64,000 nt of DNA from Nitrospirota bacterium (lineage in GTDB: Bacteria; Nitrospirota; Thermodesulfovibrionia; Thermodesulfovibrionales; Dissulfurispiraceae): assembly GCA_004321915.1 (NCBI GenBank), contig SCQE01000021.1, forward strand, positions 62,001 through 126,000. The letters are read 5' to 3'. Every line of letters begins with the position of its first letter. Positions within the stretch are counted from its first letter, which is position 1. This document shows positions 27,537 to 36,734 of the stretch, one piece after another. The position numbers were made by a program, and so were the translations under genes. The notes below the pieces were generated by a model that saw only the letters and a program-made list of their open reading frames with translations, ran no database searches and was not told the DNA's origin.

Positions 27537-28508
27537 ATGTTCCCTGTTAACCGCTACAGGAGATTAAGAAAGAACGATACCATCCGCAGAATGGTCCGTG
27601 AAACGAGCCTTTCTGCGGATGACTTTATTTATCCTTTGTTCGTGACCTTCGGCAAAGGCGTGCGCAAGCCGATCTCGTCCATGCCCGGCTGTTTTCAGGA
27701 ATCCATAGACGAAGCCGTCAAAAACGCAAAAGAGAGTTATGCGCTCGGCATTCCTTCCATAATACTTTTCGGCATTCCAGAGCACAAGGATGAATTAGGG
27801 ACAGGGGCTTACGACGAAAACGGCGTGGTGCAGAATGCCATAAAGGCGATAAAGGACGCGGTCCCTGATCTTTATGTCATCACCGATGTCTGCATGTGCG
27901 AATACACAAATCACGGCCATTGCGGGGTCATCGAAAAGGGCGAGGTGGAAAACGATAAGACCCTCAGGTTGCTGGCAATGGAAGCTGTTTCTCACGCAAA
28001 GGCGGGCGCGGACATGGTTGCTCCGTCCGACATGATGGATGGCCGGGTAGGCGCAATCAGGGGCGCGCTGGATGAAAACGGCTTTGGCGGCATTCCCATA
28101 ATGGCTTACGCAGCAAAATACGCATCCGGTTTTTACGGCCCTTTCCGCGAGGCCGCGGAATCGACCCCGCAGTTCGGAGACAGGCGTTCATACCAGATGG
28201 ACCCTGCCAACAGGCGCGAGGCCCTGCGGGAGATATCCCTCGACATTCAGGAAGGCGCGGATGTTGTTATGGTCAAGCCCGCGCTTTCATACCTCGACAT
28301 AATCGCGGACGCACGCGCATCTTTCGCCATACCTCTTGCTGCTTACAATGTCAGCGGCGAATACTCTATGGTCAAGGCTGCGGAGCAGCTTGGCTGGATA
28401 GACGGCAAACGGGTGATGATCGAAATCCTCACCTCGATAAGGCGCGCAGGCGCAGACCTGATACTCACGTACCACGCAAAAGAAGCCGCGGAAATAATAA
28501 ACGGATAA
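27537..28508 (+). CDS. hemB: Delta-aminolevulinic acid dehydratase (porphobilinogen synthase)
   Basis: 323 residues from ATG 27537. It condenses two ALA molecules to porphobilinogen for heme, siroheme and related tetrapyrroles. The Schiff-base lysines are in YAAKYAS and [10 protein letters not shown]; the cysteines of [14 protein letters not shown] mark a zinc-type active site. It follows the IscA-like gene closely and rsmE starts 48 bases later. Confidence 0.97.
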   Translation: MFPVNRYRRLRKNDTIRRMVRETSLSADDFIYPLFVTFGKGVRKPISSMPGCFQESIDEAVKNAKESYALGIPSIILFGIPEHKDELGTGAYDENGVVQNAIKAIKDAVPDLYVITDVCMCEYTNHGHCGVIEKGEVENDKTLRLLAMEAVSHAKAGADMVAPSDMMDGRVGAIRGALDENGFGGIPIMAYAAKYASGFYGPFREAAESTPQFGDRRSYQMDPANRREALREISLDIQEGADVVMVKPALSYLDIIADARASFAIPLAAYNVSGEYSMVKAAEQLGWIDGKRVMIEILTSIRRAGADLILTYHAKEAAEIING

Positions 28509-28556
28509 CCGTAGGTTTTAGAAGGCGCGGGACCACCCCACTTCGAGGCCTTTTCA

Positions 28557-29267
28557 ATGAACCTCATTCTCCTTTCCCCTGAAGACTTTACCGGACCCAA
28601 AACAGTGCGTCTTGAGGGAAGGCGGTGCAGGCATATTTCGGGCGTTCACAGGGCCGCCGCCGGAAGGACTCTCTGCGTAGGGCTTAAAAACGGTCGTATA
28701 GGCTCAGGAACGGTAACGTCGATAAAGGAGTTGTTTGTCGAGATGGAGGTTTCTCTTGACAGAGACCCGCCTGAGCCGCAGCGTATCACGCTTATTCTCG
28801 GCCTTCCACGGCCTAAGGTCTTGCGCAGGGTTTTGTTTTCGGCCGCTGTCATGGGAATAAAAAAGATATATTTTTTGAACTCGTTCAGGGTCGAAAAGAG
28901 TTTTTGGCTGAGCCCGCTTGTTTCGGACGAGAGCATTAGGATGCAGCTTGAACTCGGCCTTGAGCAGGCAAGGGACACGGTGATGCCCGAGGTCTTCTTG
29001 AGGCCTCTTTTCAAGCCTTTTGTGGAAGACGAGCTTCCGGGATTGACCCGAGACACGCTTGCTTTTGCCGCCCACCCCTATGCAGAGTCTTGTTTTCCGC
29101 ATGGTCTGGCAGGCCCGTCGGCAGTAGCCATAGGACCTGAAGGCGGCTTTATAGATTACGAAATAAATAAGCTTGCGGAAGCGGGCTTCAAGCCTGTCAA
29201 CCTCGGGAAAAGGGTCATGAATATCGAAGCTGCAGTCCCGTATTGCGTTTCCAGATTGACGCCATAA
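28557..29267 (+). CDS. rsmE: 16S rRNA (uracil1498-N3)-methyltransferase
   Basis: 236 residues. N-terminal PUA-like part (RRCRHISGVHRAAAG) and the SPOUT knot with AIGPEGGF and GKRVMNIEAAVPY are diagnostic. Methylates U1498 in the decoding region of the 30S subunit. Probably cotranscribed with hemB. Confidence 0.95.
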   Translation: MNLILLSPEDFTGPKTVRLEGRRCRHISGVHRAAAGRTLCVGLKNGRIGSGTVTSIKELFVEMEVSLDRDPPEPQRITLILGLPRPKVLRRVLFSAAVMGIKKIYFLNSFRVEKSFWLSPLVSDESIRMQLELGLEQARDTVMPEVFLRPLFKPFVEDELPGLTRDTLAFAAHPYAESCFPHGLAGPSAVAIGPEGGFIDYEINKLAEAGFKPVNLGKRVMNIEAAVPYCVSRLTP

Positions 29268-29320
29268 GTACGGGTCTCCGCCCGGTTAAATCGTGATGCA
29301 GACCGATAAAGCAGATAATT

Positions 29321-29355
29321 CAGGTCGAGTATTCACAAGGTAACGGCCTGTTTTT
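29321..29355 (+). terminator. Possible terminator after rsmE
   Basis: CAGGTC and GGCCTG pair over 6 bp around an 18-base loop, followed by five T. The loop is long, so confidence is limited. Confidence 0.4.
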
Positions 29356-29488
29356 ATGACCGGCAGCCTGTTCGTTCAAACCGCATAAATAAAGCTCATT
29401 GAACTATTAATAATTCTTAATCCAGTGGGTTTTACTTTTTTCTGTTCTTTATGATACAAAGATAGCATTTATTTTTTACCGGTCACGC

Positions 29489-29507
29489 AAAAGGCCTTTG
29501 GCCTTTT
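29489..29507 (+). promoter_or_regulatory. Hairpin in the yedE leader (attenuator-like)
   Basis: AAAAGGCC, loop TTT, GGCCTTTT: a perfect 8-bp stem ending in a T run, 24 bases before the yedE start and just upstream of its RBS (AGGGGAGG). It could terminate or attenuate transcription entering the transporter gene. Confidence 0.5.
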
Positions 29508-29530
29508 AATAAACTACAGGGGAGGTAGTG

Positions 29531-30622
29531 ATGGAACAGATACCACAGGCAAGCATCATGGTATTGCTGAGCGGGCTCGGCGTCGGCGTTCTTTTCGGTT
29601 TTGTCCTGCAGCGCGGCAGATACTGAATGAACTCAGCGTTCAGAGACGTGATCTTTGTGAACGACATTACTTTGCTTAGGGCTTGGCTTTTAGCGCTTTT
29701 GATCGCGATGGTGGGGGCGAACCTCATCGAAGATATGGGCTTTATGGGCGATGATGGTTTGAGAAGACAGGCTTTCGCGCCGATTGCCGCGATAGTCGGC
29801 GGGTATATCTTCGGTCTCGGCATTGTCAGGGCAGGGGGCTGTGGAAGCGGGGTGCTATATAAACAGGGGGAAGGGCAGTTCGCTGCTTTTGTAGCGACCA
29901 TAGGTTTTGGCATCGGTCTCATTTCGACTTTGCATGGTCCGCTGAAGCCTATAAGCCAGTTTCTCAAGAGCTTTAAGGTTTCAGTCGGAGAGGGTGAAAA
30001 CGCCATAGCTTCTCCGGCGTTGTGGGATATAATGGGCGGTCAGGGAATGAAATGGTTTGTGATAAGCGTCTTGGCGCTTATTTTTTTGATGGTCGTGCTT
30101 AGGGGAAAGCCCTTCGGCAAAGGCCCGAAAAAGGGCTGGTCGTGGTCCGTAGGCGGGGCGCTGATAGGCGTGATGGTTGTGCTTGCATGGTGGGCTTCGT
30201 ATTTCTGGGGCGGGCAGGCAAGGGGGCTCTCTTTTTCAGGTCCGCTGTCCGACTTCATCATGTTTGCGCTTACAGCCAACAGCAAGGCGCCTTTTGACCC
30301 GATGTTTGTTCTGTTCGGTATAGGTGTGCTTACATGGAGCGCGTTGTATGTCGTTGGCGTTCCGTTGGGCGCATATCTGAGTGCGAAGGGACTGGGAGAA
30401 TTCAAACTGACGGCGCCTAAAGACCCTCACGAGCTTATGACTGTGTTCGTAGGCGGACTGATAATGGGTTTTGGCGGCGCAGTTGCCGGCGGCTGAACAG
30501 TGGGGCACTCGCTGACAGGTATGTCGGCGCTATCGCTTCAGAGCATAGTGGCAACTATTTTCATAATACTCGGCAACTGGACAATGACCTATTTCATGTT
30601 CATAAAGCCGATGCAGGATTGA
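29531..30622 (+). CDS. YeeE/YedE-family transporter with two in-frame UGA (selenocysteine) codons
   Basis: 363 residues if both UGA codons are read. ATG 29531 has RBS GGGGAGG. The first UGA is codon 32 (29624-29626), within LQRGRY-U-MNSAFRD, where family members have Cys. The second is codon 322 (30494-30496), within GGAVAGG-U-TVGHSLTGMSA, again at a family Cys. Reading continues to TGA 30620 through the conserved GNWTMTYFMF end. The third family Cys (GGCGSG, residue 104) is unchanged. In thiosulfate-transporting YeeE these three cysteines line the substrate path. Both UGAs are followed by SECIS-like hairpins. About nine membrane segments. Likely substrate: thiosulfate or a selenium/sulfur anion (inferred). 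Ordinary gene calling gives only 29627-30496. Confidence 0.88.
29637..29663 (+). promoter_or_regulatory. SECIS-like hairpin for yedE UGA-32
   Basis: Lower stem CGTTCA / TGAACG (29637-29642, 29658-29663), a mismatch, then AGA / TCT, with apical loop C-GTGAT-C. The stem starts 10 nt after the UGA; the loop GU (29648-29649) is 21 nt after it, within the range known for bacterial SECIS elements. Confidence 0.7.
30510..30529 (+). promoter_or_regulatory. SECIS-like hairpin for yedE UGA-322
   Basis: CGCTGACA (30510-30517), loop GGTA, TGTCGGCG (30522-30529): 8 bp with one G-T wobble. The loop GU is 22 nt after the UGA. Confidence 0.75.
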
Positions 30623-30709
30623 TTCCCAAAAGGGGAAAGAAATTTCCCAAAAGGGAAAGAGGGCATTGTTTTCGGACTTAACTGTATTGTAGAATAAGCG
30701 GAATTAGGA

Positions 30710-30725
30710 TGGCACATAAGTTGCT
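30710..30725 (+). promoter_or_regulatory. Sigma-54 promoter
   Basis: TGGCACATAAGTTGCT matches the -24/-12 consensus TGGCAC-N5-TTGCW exactly, with the required GG to GC spacing. Transcription would start near 30737, 28 bases before the ATG of the Lys-rich protein. An enhancer-binding activator would be needed; none is encoded here. Confidence 0.75.
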
Positions 30726-30764
30726 TCTTAATAACTAAAAAATTGGAAGGAGGTGAATCAAAAG

Positions 30765-31016
30765 ATGAAGAAAGCACTCGCACTCATAGTTGCTCTTCTG
30801 TTTGCATTTGCTATGACCTCTATCTCTTTCGCAGCAGACGCTCCGAAGGCTGATAAAAAGGCTGAGGCCAAGGCTGACGACAAGAAGGCCGACAAAAAGG
30901 CTGACAAGAAGGCCGACAAGAAGGCTGACAAGAAAGACGACAAAAAGGCCGACGATAAGAAGGCAGAGCCTAAGAAGGACGACAAGAAGAAAAAGAAGGC
31001 CATCGAAGGCTGCTAA
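30765..31016 (+). CDS. Exported Lys/Ala/Asp-rich repeat protein
   Basis: 83 residues; RBS GGAAGGAGG. A signal peptide (to about SISFA/A, residue 23) precedes a mature part made almost only of K, A, D and E in KADKKADKK-type repeats, encoded by near-repeated 12-base units. It ends in IEGC, a single terminal Cys. Highly charged and probably disordered in the periplasm. Function unknown; metal, polyphosphate or cell-wall binding would be guesses. Transcription from a sigma-54 promoter and a strong terminator mark it as its own unit. Confidence 0.82.
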   Translation: MKKALALIVALLFAFAMTSISFAADAPKADKKAEAKADDKKADKKADKKADKKADKKDDKKADDKKAEPKKDDKKKKKAIEGC

Positions 31017-31033
31017 TTTTTTCTGTGAAAGTG

Positions 31034-31071
31034 ATCGGGTGAGGGCGCTTTGCGCATTCACCCGATTTTTT
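31034..31071 (+). terminator. Rho-independent terminator
   Basis: ATCGGGTGA (31034-31042) pairs with TCACCCGAT (31058-31066), inner GCGC pairing, followed by a run of T. Ends the Lys-rich protein gene. Confidence 0.85.
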
Positions 31072-31090
31072 ATTGAGACGAGGAGACCAT

Positions 31091-31351
31091 ATGGGAAAAA
31101 GGTTTGGATTGTGTGCTGTATGTGCGGGTTTGGTTGTTTGCCTGTCTTGTTCTTTTGCGCTTGCCGAAACCTTCAGGGGCACCGTCATAGCCATAGACGG
31201 GAATGCTATTACCGTAAGAGACCACAAAGGCCAAGAGACCACCGCAATAGTGGATGTTAAAGACATAAAAACAGGGGACATGGTGGAGTTGAAGGACGGC
31301 AAGGTCATAAAGGCCGGGGGCAAGAAAAAAAGCGCGGTAGAGGCCAAATGA
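31091..31351 (+). CDS. Small exported beta-barrel-like protein
   Basis: 86 residues from ATG 31091, RBS GAGGAGA. Signal peptide to about FALA/E (residue 25). The mature part resembles short OB/SH3-like repeats (FRGTVIAIDGNAITVRDHKGQET, VKDIKTGDMVELKDGKV), common in small periplasmic proteins of unknown role, and ends in a basic tail. uvrA begins 18 bases later, so it may be cotranscribed. Confidence 0.78.
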   Translation: MGKRFGLCAVCAGLVVCLSCSFALAETFRGTVIAIDGNAITVRDHKGQETTAIVDVKDIKTGDMVELKDGKVIKAGGKKKSAVEAK

Positions 31352-31369
31352 AAATGCTAAAATATCAGG

Positions 31370-34150
31370 ATGTCCCAGAATGAACTTATAATAGAGGGCG
31401 CCAGGCAGAACAATCTCAAGAACCTCTTTTTGAGGGTCCCACATAACAAGGTCATTGCCGTTACCGGCGTTTCAGGTTCCGGCAAATCATCTCTCGCGTT
31501 TGATACAATCTTTGCCGAAGGCCAGTGGCGTTTTATCGAGTCGCTTTCTACCTATGCCCGTTTATTCATAGAAAAGCTCGACAGGCCCGATGTTGACTCG
31601 ATCCGCAATATAAGACCGGCGATTGCTCTGGAACAAAAAAATCCCGTTAAGGGCTCGCGTTCGACCGTAGGCACGATGACCGAGATATACGACCTGCTCA
31701 GGGTTGTTTATTCCAAGGTCTCTGTCCCCCATTGTCCTAAATGCGGCGGTGAGATACGCAAGTGGGACCCCTCATCGGTTGCTGCCGAAGTTTTGGAAAA
31801 TTATCCGGGGAAACGTATCTCTATAGCGTTCGAGACTTCAGAGAGTCGTGAAACCCTTATGCAACGCGGATTTCACAGGCTTTGGCATGACGGTGTTTTT
31901 GCGGACATGGCAGAGACCTCATTATCAGGCGGACCCCCGGCCTCCTTTAATGTTGTGGTAGATAGACTTGTGGTCCGTGATGAGCCTAGGCTTGCCGATT
32001 CTATCGAAACTGCATGGAAAGAGGGCAAAGGCCGGCTTAATATTCTGATGTTCGGCGATGAAGGCGACATGCTTTCCTTGAAGTTTTCGGGTCAAAACAG
32101 ATGCGACGAGTGCGGTATTGCCCTTCCCGAACCTTCCCCGATCATGTTTTCGTTCAACCATCCTGTCTGCGCCTGCAGTGAATGTAAGGGGTTCGGTAAC
32201 GTGCTTGTATATGACGAAGACCTGCTTGTGCCGGACAAAGGCCTGTCTATTTCAGAAGGCGCAATAGACATATGGGAGAAGCCCGGCTACAGATGGTGGA
32301 AGGAACAGCTGATAAAGGGCGCCAAGAAGTCGGTCCTCGATATGAATAAACCGTTCTGCGGGTTTTCTAAGGAAGATAAAGCGCTCCTTTACAAAGGCGG
32401 TGAGGGATTTTACGGTATAAACGATTTTTTTGAAGAGATGGAGGCAAAGAGGTACAAACTGCATGTCAGGGTCCTGCTCAGCAGGTACAGGAGCCCCGAG
32501 ACCTGCCCTAAGTGCAATGGGGCAAGGCTCTGCGAGGACGCGCTCTCTTACAGGCTCGATGGTTTAAATATTTACGATGTTTCCAATATGCCTTTATCGC
32601 AGCTGCTTGACTGGCTTGAAAACCTGCAACTTTCGCCCATGCAGCGCGAAATAGTTAAAGACGCCTTGGGTCAGGTCAAAGGAAAACTGAGTTTTCTTAA
32701 ACGTGTCGGACTCGATTACCTTACCTTGAGCAGGCAATCGAAGACCCTTTCCGGGGGCGAGTACCAACGCGTGAATCTTTCTAACCAGCTGGCCTCTGCG
32801 CTCACAGGCACCATATATGTTCTGGACGAGCCTACAATAGGGCTTCACCCGCGCGATACGAGGAGGATTTCAGAAATCATGCGTGAGCTTGCTTTTCCGG
32901 GCAACACGCTTATAGTTGTCGAACATGACAAAGACATAATAGCTTCGAGCGATTGGGTTGTCGAGATGGGCCCCGGCGGAGGACATTTAGGCGGTGACAT
33001 TGTTTTTTCGGGGCCGATAGAAGAATTCAGGGAAGCAGGGACCTTGACCTCGAATTATGTTTATCATAACGACTGCGGCGCAACAATAATCCCTGCCAAG
33101 GTGTTAGGAGCGGCGCAGTTTGCGGATTATGTCGAACTTTCGGGCGCTTCCGGCCACAATCTAAAAGACCTCTATTTCAGGATTCCGCTGAAGGCCCTGA
33201 CCGTTGTTACGGGCGTTTCCGGTTCCGGTAAAAGCAGCCTTGTCGTAGAAACCCTTTACATGGCCTTGGCAAGGCATTTCAAGACCGATTCCGGCCATCC
33301 GCTCGAATACGGCCGCATCGAGGGGACAAGGAAGATAAGCGGGGTAAGGCTTATCGACCAGAGCCCTATAGGAAAAACGCCGAGGTCCAATCCGCTGACC
33401 TATTTGAAAATGTTCGAACCTATCAGAAAGCTGCTTGCTTCGCAGCCCGAAGCAAAGGCCCACGGTTACACGCCCGGCTTTTTTTCTTTCAATGTTCCGG
33501 GAGGCAGGTGCGAGAGCTGCAAGGGGGAAGGCTGGCAGAAGATGGAAATGTACTTTTTTGAAGATATTTTCGTCAGGTGCGAAGACTGTAAGGGCAGACG
33601 GTATGGCGATGACGCGCTGAGGGTCACCTATAACGGGAAAAATATAAGCGATATTTTTGAGCTGACAGTTGACGAGGCGTATGACTTTTTTGCGGCCTGC
33701 GACGATATATCTTCGAAGTTCATGCTTATGCGGGACATAGGGCTCGGCTATCTCAGGCTCGGCCAGCCTGCGCCTACGCTTTCGGGCGGAGAGGCCCAGA
33801 GGCTCAAGATATGCGCGGAACTGTCAGGCAGGGGGGGAGGCAAGGGCCGTCCGGCAGCATTAGGCAAAGGTTTGTTGTATATACTCGACGAGCCGACCAT
33901 AGGGCTGCATGGCAGGGATGTTGCCCTCTTGGTAAGGATTTTACGGCAGCTCGTGAATGCCGGGAATACTATTCTTATAATCGAGCACAACCTTGATGTT
34001 ATAGCTCAGGCCGACTGGGTCATTGACTTGGGACCCGAAGGTGGGGAAAAGGGCGGTACTATACTTTTTCAGGGCACGCCGGACGCGTTGTATGACGCTG
34101 AGGGTTCCCATACAGCCGAACACCTCAGGATGTCTTTGCAGAGAGGCTGA
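31370..34150 (+). CDS. uvrA: UvrA-family excinuclease ABC subunit A
   Basis: 926 residues. Two ABC ATPase modules (Walker A GVSGSGKSS at about 34 and again at about 618; signatures TLSGGEYQR and TLSGGEAQR), zinc CxxC pairs (CPKCGG, CDECG/CSECKG, CPKCNG, CESCKG/CEDCKG) and the UvrB-binding insertion in the first module. It recognises bulky DNA lesions for nucleotide excision repair. Several signature stretches differ from canonical UvrA (IFAEGQWRFIESLSTYARLF), so it could be a second, UvrA2-like paralogue; uvrB is not in the window. Confidence 0.9.
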   Translation: MSQNELIIEGARQNNLKNLFLRVPHNKVIAVTGVSGSGKSSLAFDTIFAEGQWRFIESLSTYARLFIEKLDRPDVDSIRNIRPAIALEQKNPVKGSRSTVGTMTEIYDLLRVVYSKVSVPHCPKCGGEIRKWDPSSVAAEVLENYPGKRISIAFETSESRETLMQRGFHRLWHDGVFADMAETSLSGGPPASFNVVVDRLVVRDEPRLADSIETAWKEGKGRLNILMFGDEGDMLSLKFSGQNRCDECGIALPEPSPIMFSFNHPVCACSECKGFGNVLVYDEDLLVPDKGLSISEGAIDIWEKPGYRWWKEQLIKGAKKSVLDMNKPFCGFSKEDKALLYKGGEGFYGINDFFEEMEAKRYKLHVRVLLSRYRSPETCPKCNGARLCEDALSYRLDGLNIYDVSNMPLSQLLDWLENLQLSPMQREIVKDALGQVKGKLSFLKRVGLDYLTLSRQSKTLSGGEYQRVNLSNQLASALTGTIYVLDEPTIGLHPRDTRRISEIMRELAFPGNTLIVVEHDKDIIASSDWVVEMGPGGGHLGGDIVFSGPIEEFREAGTLTSNYVYHNDCGATIIPAKVLGAAQFADYVELSGASGHNLKDLYFRIPLKALTVVTGVSGSGKSSLVVETLYMALARHFKTDSGHPLEYGRIEGTRKISGVRLIDQSPIGKTPRSNPLTYLKMFEPIRKLLASQPEAKAHGYTPGFFSFNVPGGRCESCKGEGWQKMEMYFFEDIFVRCEDCKGRRYGDDALRVTYNGKNISDIFELTVDEAYDFFAACDDISSKFMLMRDIGLGYLRLGQPAPTLSGGEAQRLKICAELSGRGGGKGRPAALGKGLLYILDEPTIGLHGRDVALLVRILRQLVNAGNTILIIEHNLDVIAQADWVIDLGPEGGEKGGTILFQGTPDALYDAEGSHTAEHLRMSLQRG

Positions 34151-34246
34151 CGCGGCCGTACTCTTTGACTAAAGCTAATGTTATCATTTAAACTTTCAAA
34201 TTCAGTGCGTTGACTAAATTTCTAACAGCATGGGGGTAGCTAATTT

Positions 34247-35983
34247 ATGGTGAGGATTATTGCAGGACTGTTGTTTTACGCCCTGTATGCGGTTCTTTTT
34301 ATGCAGCCGGCAGCGGCAGCTGAAAAAGACGCCCCTCTTGCAGCAGAGCTCGCACTAGCGGCGCTGAAAGACGAGCTTATTTCGTATTTCGAACCTGTCA
34401 GCGGCAGCGTAACCGGTATGACCGATAATTCCTTGAAGATAGATAAAGGGACTAAAAGTCGTGTCAAGCCGGGCATGAGATTTTTTGTATACAAAGAAGG
34501 AGTGAAATTCGTCCATCCGGTAACAAAAGAGGCGCTCGGCCGTATGGAGATGCCTGTCGGCAATATCGAGATAGTATCGGCAGGGGAAAATAGTTCGGAA
34601 GGCACGATAGTTCAGGGCAAACGCGAAGATTTCGAGAAGGCGAAGATAAAGATTCCGGCCAAGAAGGTCAAACTGCTATTTTATCAGGGCAAGGTCGACT
34701 GGTATCTGGGCGATGCCTACTACCAGCTTCTCAAAGACAGCGGCAGATTTGAGCTTCTGGACACAGGGCTCGAGACGGAAGATATGTCTAAACTTGCGGC
34801 CGAAGCCAGAGAGAGAGGCGCGGAAATTCTGCTCGCCCTCGATTCAACGGAATCTGCAGGTTTGGTAAAACTGACACAAAAGTTTTTCTGGGCAGGGGAT
34901 GCCAAGCAGTTTGGCGGGAACGCCACATCCATAAACAGCGGCCATGTAAAGGAACTGCGCTTTAAATCCGGGCTGTACGCCGAGCAGGAGGGCGCAGTGC
35001 TTCTTTCTATAGAACTGTCTTCGCGGTCCCGGCATATGGCGCTCGGAGACGTTGACGGCGATGGTATTCAGGACCTTCTACTCTCCTCGGGCGATGAGAT
35101 CGAGGTGTACCGTTACGGACTCGATCTGAAACTGCTGTGGACATTAAAGGCCGCGCCCAGAAGTGAGATTTTGTGGATAGATACGATCGATTCGGGCAAA
35201 GGCCCACGCTCTAAGATTCTTGTGACAGCTATGTCCGAAGGCCTGATCACCTCCTACGTTTACGAATTTGATCCGTCCAAGCCCGCACAGGTCAAGGGCG
35301 GCGTTGCAGGTGGGTTGGTTTTGCTTGCCAAGATCAAAGGAATGTTCCTGCGCGGCTACGAAGGAAGCATTCTCGGACAGGAGTTCGATAAGAATTCAGG
35401 TTATGACGGCGACGTATTCAAAATCGTATTTAAAGACGGAGCATACAAGAAGGGCGAGAAGTTCAAGCTTCCCCCGGCAGTCAATATATACGATTTTCAG
35501 TTTATCAGGGCGATCGGCGGAGAGAAAGGGGTCCTTGCGTGGGATGAAGAAGGCCACCTGAACCTGTACAATGAAGCAGGCGTTAGCGTATGGCGCAGCA
35601 AAGAAGACTATGGGGGTTTTTCGTTGAGCTATAAAAAAGAAACGCCCACAATCATGGTTGATAAAGGGATGTGGGCCATAAAAGACCGTTTGTTGAACAA
35701 CTATGGAGAGATTCTCGCCCCGTTCCGCACCCCATTGGTCGGGATGGCGAAAGGGCTCGGGTACAGGAAATCAGCCATAAAAAGTCTTCTCTGGAACGGC
35801 CTGACCGTGGAAGAGAGGACGCTTGTCGATAAGATAGGCGGAGAACTTTACGATTATGTTTTTATAGACAACAGGCTTGTGGTGCTTTCAAAATCGCTTT
35901 TCGGCGTGAATATGGCCAATGTGCTTAAAGGCCGGAGCCCTCTCGGGGTCACTATAAACATATATCCGATGAAAGGCATGTAG
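34247..35983 (+). CDS. Exported VCBS/FG-GAP-like repeat protein
   Basis: 578 residues with signal peptide (to about AAAA/E, residue 25). Residues 40-125 resemble a beta-rich flagellar/SH3-like domain; 130-220 a domain with ALDSTE; then a beta-propeller-like region beginning with the calcium-loop repeat LGDVDGDGIQDLLL (about 265) and WDEEGHLNLYNEAG. Likely periplasmic or surface. Comparable proteins in related bacteria have no defined function. uppS follows 16 bases after the stop. Confidence 0.78.
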   Translation: MVRIIAGLLFYALYAVLFMQPAAAAEKDAPLAAELALAALKDELISYFEPVSGSVTGMTDNSLKIDKGTKSRVKPGMRFFVYKEGVKFVHPVTKEALGRMEMPVGNIEIVSAGENSSEGTIVQGKREDFEKAKIKIPAKKVKLLFYQGKVDWYLGDAYYQLLKDSGRFELLDTGLETEDMSKLAAEARERGAEILLALDSTESAGLVKLTQKFFWAGDAKQFGGNATSINSGHVKELRFKSGLYAEQEGAVLLSIELSSRSRHMALGDVDGDGIQDLLLSSGDEIEVYRYGLDLKLLWTLKAAPRSEILWIDTIDSGKGPRSKILVTAMSEGLITSYVYEFDPSKPAQVKGGVAGGLVLLAKIKGMFLRGYEGSILGQEFDKNSGYDGDVFKIVFKDGAYKKGEKFKLPPAVNIYDFQFIRAIGGEKGVLAWDEEGHLNLYNEAGVSVWRSKEDYGGFSLSYKKETPTIMVDKGMWAIKDRLLNNYGEILAPFRTPLVGMAKGLGYRKSAIKSLLWNGLTVEERTLVDKIGGELYDYVFIDNRLVVLSKSLFGVNMANVLKGRSPLGVTINIYPMKGM

Positions 35984-35999
35984 TTTTTTGGGAGGTCTT

Positions 36000-36734
36000 T
36001 TGGAAAAATCGTCGATCCCTAAACATATAGGAATCATAATGGACGGCAACGGACGTTGGGCCGAGATGCGGGGGCTTCCACGGGTCGAGGGGCATAAAAG
36101 AGGGGTTGAAAGGGTTTCTGAGATGGTCGAGGCCGCAACGGGCATAGGAATAGAGGCGTTGTCCCTGTATGCCTTTTCGATCGAGAACTGGAAAAGGCCT
36201 GAGGATGAGATATCCGTAATCATGGGGCTTTTGGAAACAACCTTATCGAGGGAGTTCCTGAATTTTATGCGGGAAGGCATCAGGTTCAGAATAATCGGGA
36301 ACCGCGAAAAATTGCCGCGGACCGTAGGCGCGGTAATAGAACAGGTCGAGAAAGGCACTTCTGAAAACAAAAGGCTCACGCTGCAATGCGCGTTGAGTTA
36401 CGGCGGCCGCGACGAGATAATAAGGGCAGCGAGAAAGATGGTGCAGTCCGGAGTTTCACCGGACGCTGTCAATGAGGAGCTCTTCAGCAGTCTAATGGAC
36501 ACCGCAGGAGTACCCGACCCTGACCTTATTATCAGGACGAGCGGAGAGCAGCGGCTAAGCAATTTTCTGCTCTGGCAGTCGGCCTATTCCGAATTTTATT
36601 TTACCGATACTCTCTGGCCCGATTTTACCAAAGACGAGCTTCTCGAAGCCGTAAGAGAGTACCAGAAGCGCAGCAGGCGTTTCGGGGCGGTAAATTTATC
36701 ACAATCCCAAGCCTTTAATTCGTGGGGCGGTTAA
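36000..36734 (+). CDS. uppS: Isoprenyl (undecaprenyl) diphosphate synthase
   Basis: 244 residues; TTG 36000 preferred because GGGAGG lies 4 bases upstream (an earlier TTG at 35988 precedes the SD). cis-prenyltransferase motifs: HIGIIMDGNGRWAEMRG with the catalytic Asp, SLYAFSIENWKRP, and the end RTSGEQRLSNFLLWQSAYSEF. Makes the C55 lipid carrier for peptidoglycan and LPS. Overlaps cdsA (TAATG). Confidence 0.96.
   Translation: MEKSSIPKHIGIIMDGNGRWAEMRGLPRVEGHKRGVERVSEMVEAATGIGIEALSLYAFSIENWKRPEDEISVIMGLLETTLSREFLNFMREGIRFRIIGNREKLPRTVGAVIEQVEKGTSENKRLTLQCALSYGGRDEIIRAARKMVQSGVSPDAVNEELFSSLMDTAGVPDPDLIIRTSGEQRLSNFLLWQSAYSEFYFTDTLWPDFTKDELLEAVREYQKRSRRFGAVNLSQSQAFNSWGG

Noticed and set aside
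29470-29530. c-di-GMP (GEMM) riboswitch before yedE, suggested by GGTCACGCAAAA
   Set aside because: The second conserved arm and the GACGCAAAG and tetraloop receptor parts are missing; only a simple hairpin follows.
30840-31010. CRISPR-like or satellite repeat
   Set aside because: The short near-tandem units are in-frame codons of the KADK-repeat protein; no spacers are present.
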